A DNA stretch of 6,054 nucleotides from an uncultured Eubacteriales bacterium (lineage in GTDB: Bacteria; Bacillota; Clostridia; Christensenellales; Borkfalkiaceae), in NCBI GenBank assembly GCA_958405585.1, contig CATYEP010000116.1:1-6054 (forward strand), in the 5' to 3' direction. The position numbers and the translations under genes are program-made. The stretch's first letter is position 1, and each line of letters starts with the position of its first letter. The notes beneath the pieces were generated by a model. That model was given only the letters and a program-made list of their open reading frames with translations. It ran no database searches and was not told where the DNA came from. Below are positions 4,874-6,054 of this stretch, piece by piece.

Positions 4874-5857
4874 ATGTGTACTTGTATAGCGATGCAGGGG
4901 AATGGTTTGCTGTTCGGAAGGAATATGGATATCGAATATTCGTTCGGGGAAAGAGTTGTTTTGCGTCCGCGCGGATTCCGACAGAAATATAAGAGAGCCG
5001 AAAGTTTTGAAAGGGCTTATGCGATGGTGGGAATGGCGGCATTGGACAGCAGTGTACCGCTGTATGCGGAAGCCTGCAATGAAAAGGGGCTGTGCATGGC
5101 GTCTTTGAATTTTGCCGGAAATGCATATTATTTTCCGAGCGGAAAAAGCGGAGAGATCGAACTTGCTCCGTATGAATTGATTCCTTATATTTTAGAGCGG
5201 TGCGAAACGGTATTGCAGGCGGAGATATTGCTGAAAAGGGTCTGTGTTGTTGCCGTACCGTTTCGGGAGGGGCTGCAGCTTGCGCCGCTGCATTGGATGG
5301 TTGCGGATGAAAGGGATTGTTTGGTTGCCGAACCGATGTGCGGCGGATTGCGGATATATAAAAATCCTGTAAAAGTTCTGACCAACAATCCGCCCTTTCC
5401 GTATCATATGGAGCGGCTGAACGATTTTCTGAATCTGAAGGCGGATTATCCCGAAAATACAATGGCAAAAGGATTGCAGCTGGCGCCGAATTCGCAGGGA
5501 ATGGGCGGGATCGGTTTGCCGGGGGATGCCTCATCATCGTCAAGGTTTGTGCGGGCGGCTTTTCTGTTGCACAATTCGGATGTATCGGAAGACTGCGTGT
5601 CCCAAGTGTTTCATATACTGAGCGGCGTAGAAATGGTGCGCGGAAGTGTCCGTACGCGCGAGGGAAGATCGGATACTACGACATATTCCTGTTGTATGGA
5701 CGCATCAAACGGTATTTATTATTATAAGGTTTATACCAATCATCGTATTCATGCAGTAGACATGTCTCGGGAAAACTTGGACGGGGAGAAACCGCTTTGT
5801 TATCCTTTTCCCAAAGGGGAAGACATATTGTTTCAAAGAACCGGCACCGATCAATAG
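4874..5857 (+). CDS. bsh: Bile salt hydrolase (choloylglycine hydrolase, Ntn-hydrolase family)
   Basis: A complete 327-residue choloylglycine hydrolase, the usual size. It cleaves the amide bond of glycine- or taurine-conjugated bile acids in the cytoplasm. After removal of Met1, Cys2 is the N-terminal nucleophile, and MCTC opens the protein as expected. Residues matching the known active site are Cys2, R16 and D19 (GRNMDIEYSF, 15-24), N79 (SLNF), N171 (LTNNPPF) and R224 (SRFVR). LHWM (139-142), LPGDASSSSRF (215-225), FHIL, MVRGSVRT (254-261), TTTYSCCMD and NLDG (301-304) agree closely with the C. perfringens enzyme as I remember it, favouring a bile salt hydrolase over a penicillin V acylase. 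There is no signal peptide. The start is fixed by Cys2 and by AGGAGG 10 nt upstream; an in-frame ATG at 4787 would bury the nucleophile. Bile-acid preference cannot be read from the sequence. Confidence 0.95.
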   Translation: MCTCIAMQGNGLLFGRNMDIEYSFGERVVLRPRGFRQKYKRAESFERAYAMVGMAALDSSVPLYAEACNEKGLCMASLNFAGNAYYFPSGKSGEIELAPYELIPYILERCETVLQAEILLKRVCVVAVPFREGLQLAPLHWMVADERDCLVAEPMCGGLRIYKNPVKVLTNNPPFPYHMERLNDFLNLKADYPENTMAKGLQLAPNSQGMGGIGLPGDASSSSRFVRAAFLLHNSDVSEDCVSQVFHILSGVEMVRGSVRTREGRSDTTTYSCCMDASNGIYYYKVYTNHRIHAVDMSRENLDGEKPLCYPFPKGEDILFQRTGTDQ

Positions 5858-5882
5858 ATCAAGTCGGATATTTTTGATCGGT
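5846..5882 (+). other. Hairpin overlapping the end of the bile salt hydrolase gene
   Basis: ACCGATCAA (5846-5854), spanning the last sense codons, pairs perfectly with TTGATCGGT (5874-5882) across a 19-nt loop. A second GATCAA at 5857-5862 could compete for the same partner. No T run follows, so it is not a standard intrinsic terminator. It may protect the 3' end or act as a weak stop signal. Confidence 0.4.
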
Positions 5883-5935
5883 TCAAAGACTGCAATGCCG
5901 TATCGTTGAAAAGATCGTCCTCTGAGCGAACTTTG

Positions 5936-5941
5936 TATAAT
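5936..5941 (+). promoter_or_regulatory. -10 box of a possible promoter for a gene beyond the right edge
   Basis: A perfect TATAAT on the plus strand, in an intergenic stretch. No good -35 box is seen 16-18 bp upstream (GATCGT at 17 bp); TTGAAA at 5906-5911 is too far. GAGGAAAG at 6045-6052 near the window end could be the SD of a gene starting just past 6054, giving a leader of about 100 nt. This is tentative. Confidence 0.35.
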
Positions 5942-6054
5942 ACGCTGAATTTTTGGATAGGGCATGTTTCGTTTTCGGAATGCTTTCCGTTCTGTAAGCA
6001 AACGCGGCGATCTGTAGAATATTTAAAATCAATTTTATTCTGACGAGGAAAGAA

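Noticed and set aside
4830..5543. Minus-strand frame of 237 codons opposite the bile salt hydrolase
   Set aside because: Antisense shadow of a well-identified gene; low-complexity, proline- and serine-rich product with no recognisable domain.
5758..5767. AGACATGTCT palindrome resembling the candidate operator core
   Set aside because: It lies inside the hydrolase coding sequence, differs from the operator core, and a 10-bp palindrome is expected by chance.

Overview
The window looks like chromosomal DNA of a gut-dwelling member of the Bacillota (Clostridia-like). The evidence is Shine-Dalgarno (SD) sequences of the GGAG/AGGAGG type, sigma-A-like promoters, and protein families typical of that group: a bile salt hydrolase close to the Clostridium perfringens type, a DUF6062 protein, a CmpB/DUF1113 membrane protein and a GT4 glycosyltransferase. 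I see no mobile element, CRISPR array, rRNA or tRNA.

Layout. Bases 1-288 hold no gene I can support. Four genes follow on the minus strand. Read in their own direction they are: a DUF6062 zinc-site protein (3610-2933), a TetR-family regulator (2807-2220), a GT4 glycosyltransferase (2189-1047) and a CmpB-type integral membrane protein (988-341), which ends at a strong intrinsic terminator (289-329). Two plus-strand genes fill the right half: a diacylglycerol/lipid kinase (3783-4694, followed by its own terminator) and a bile salt hydrolase (4874-5857). The DUF6062 and lipid kinase genes diverge from a shared 172-bp promoter region. The last 200 bases hold a hairpin, a -10-like box and an SD-like sequence at the very edge, which suggests another plus-strand gene just outside.

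How the genes may work together. The TetR gene has a near-perfect promoter (TTGACA, 17 bp, TATAAT). It lies 30 bp upstream of the glycosyltransferase, so the two probably share a transcript. Upstream of that promoter is a 24-bp palindrome with one mismatched pair, a good candidate operator. The glycosyltransferase resembles enzymes that put sugars on diacylglycerol, and the lipid kinase family phosphorylates diacylglycerol. With the bile salt hydrolase alongside, the region can be read as a loose envelope-lipid and bile-adaptation neighbourhood. That link is inference from gene content.

Most unusual points: the candidate operator; a terminator-like hairpin only a few bases before the SD-less start of the CmpB gene; and the duplicated CxxC...CxxH architecture of the DUF6062 protein. 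I did not find a clearly new multi-gene system.
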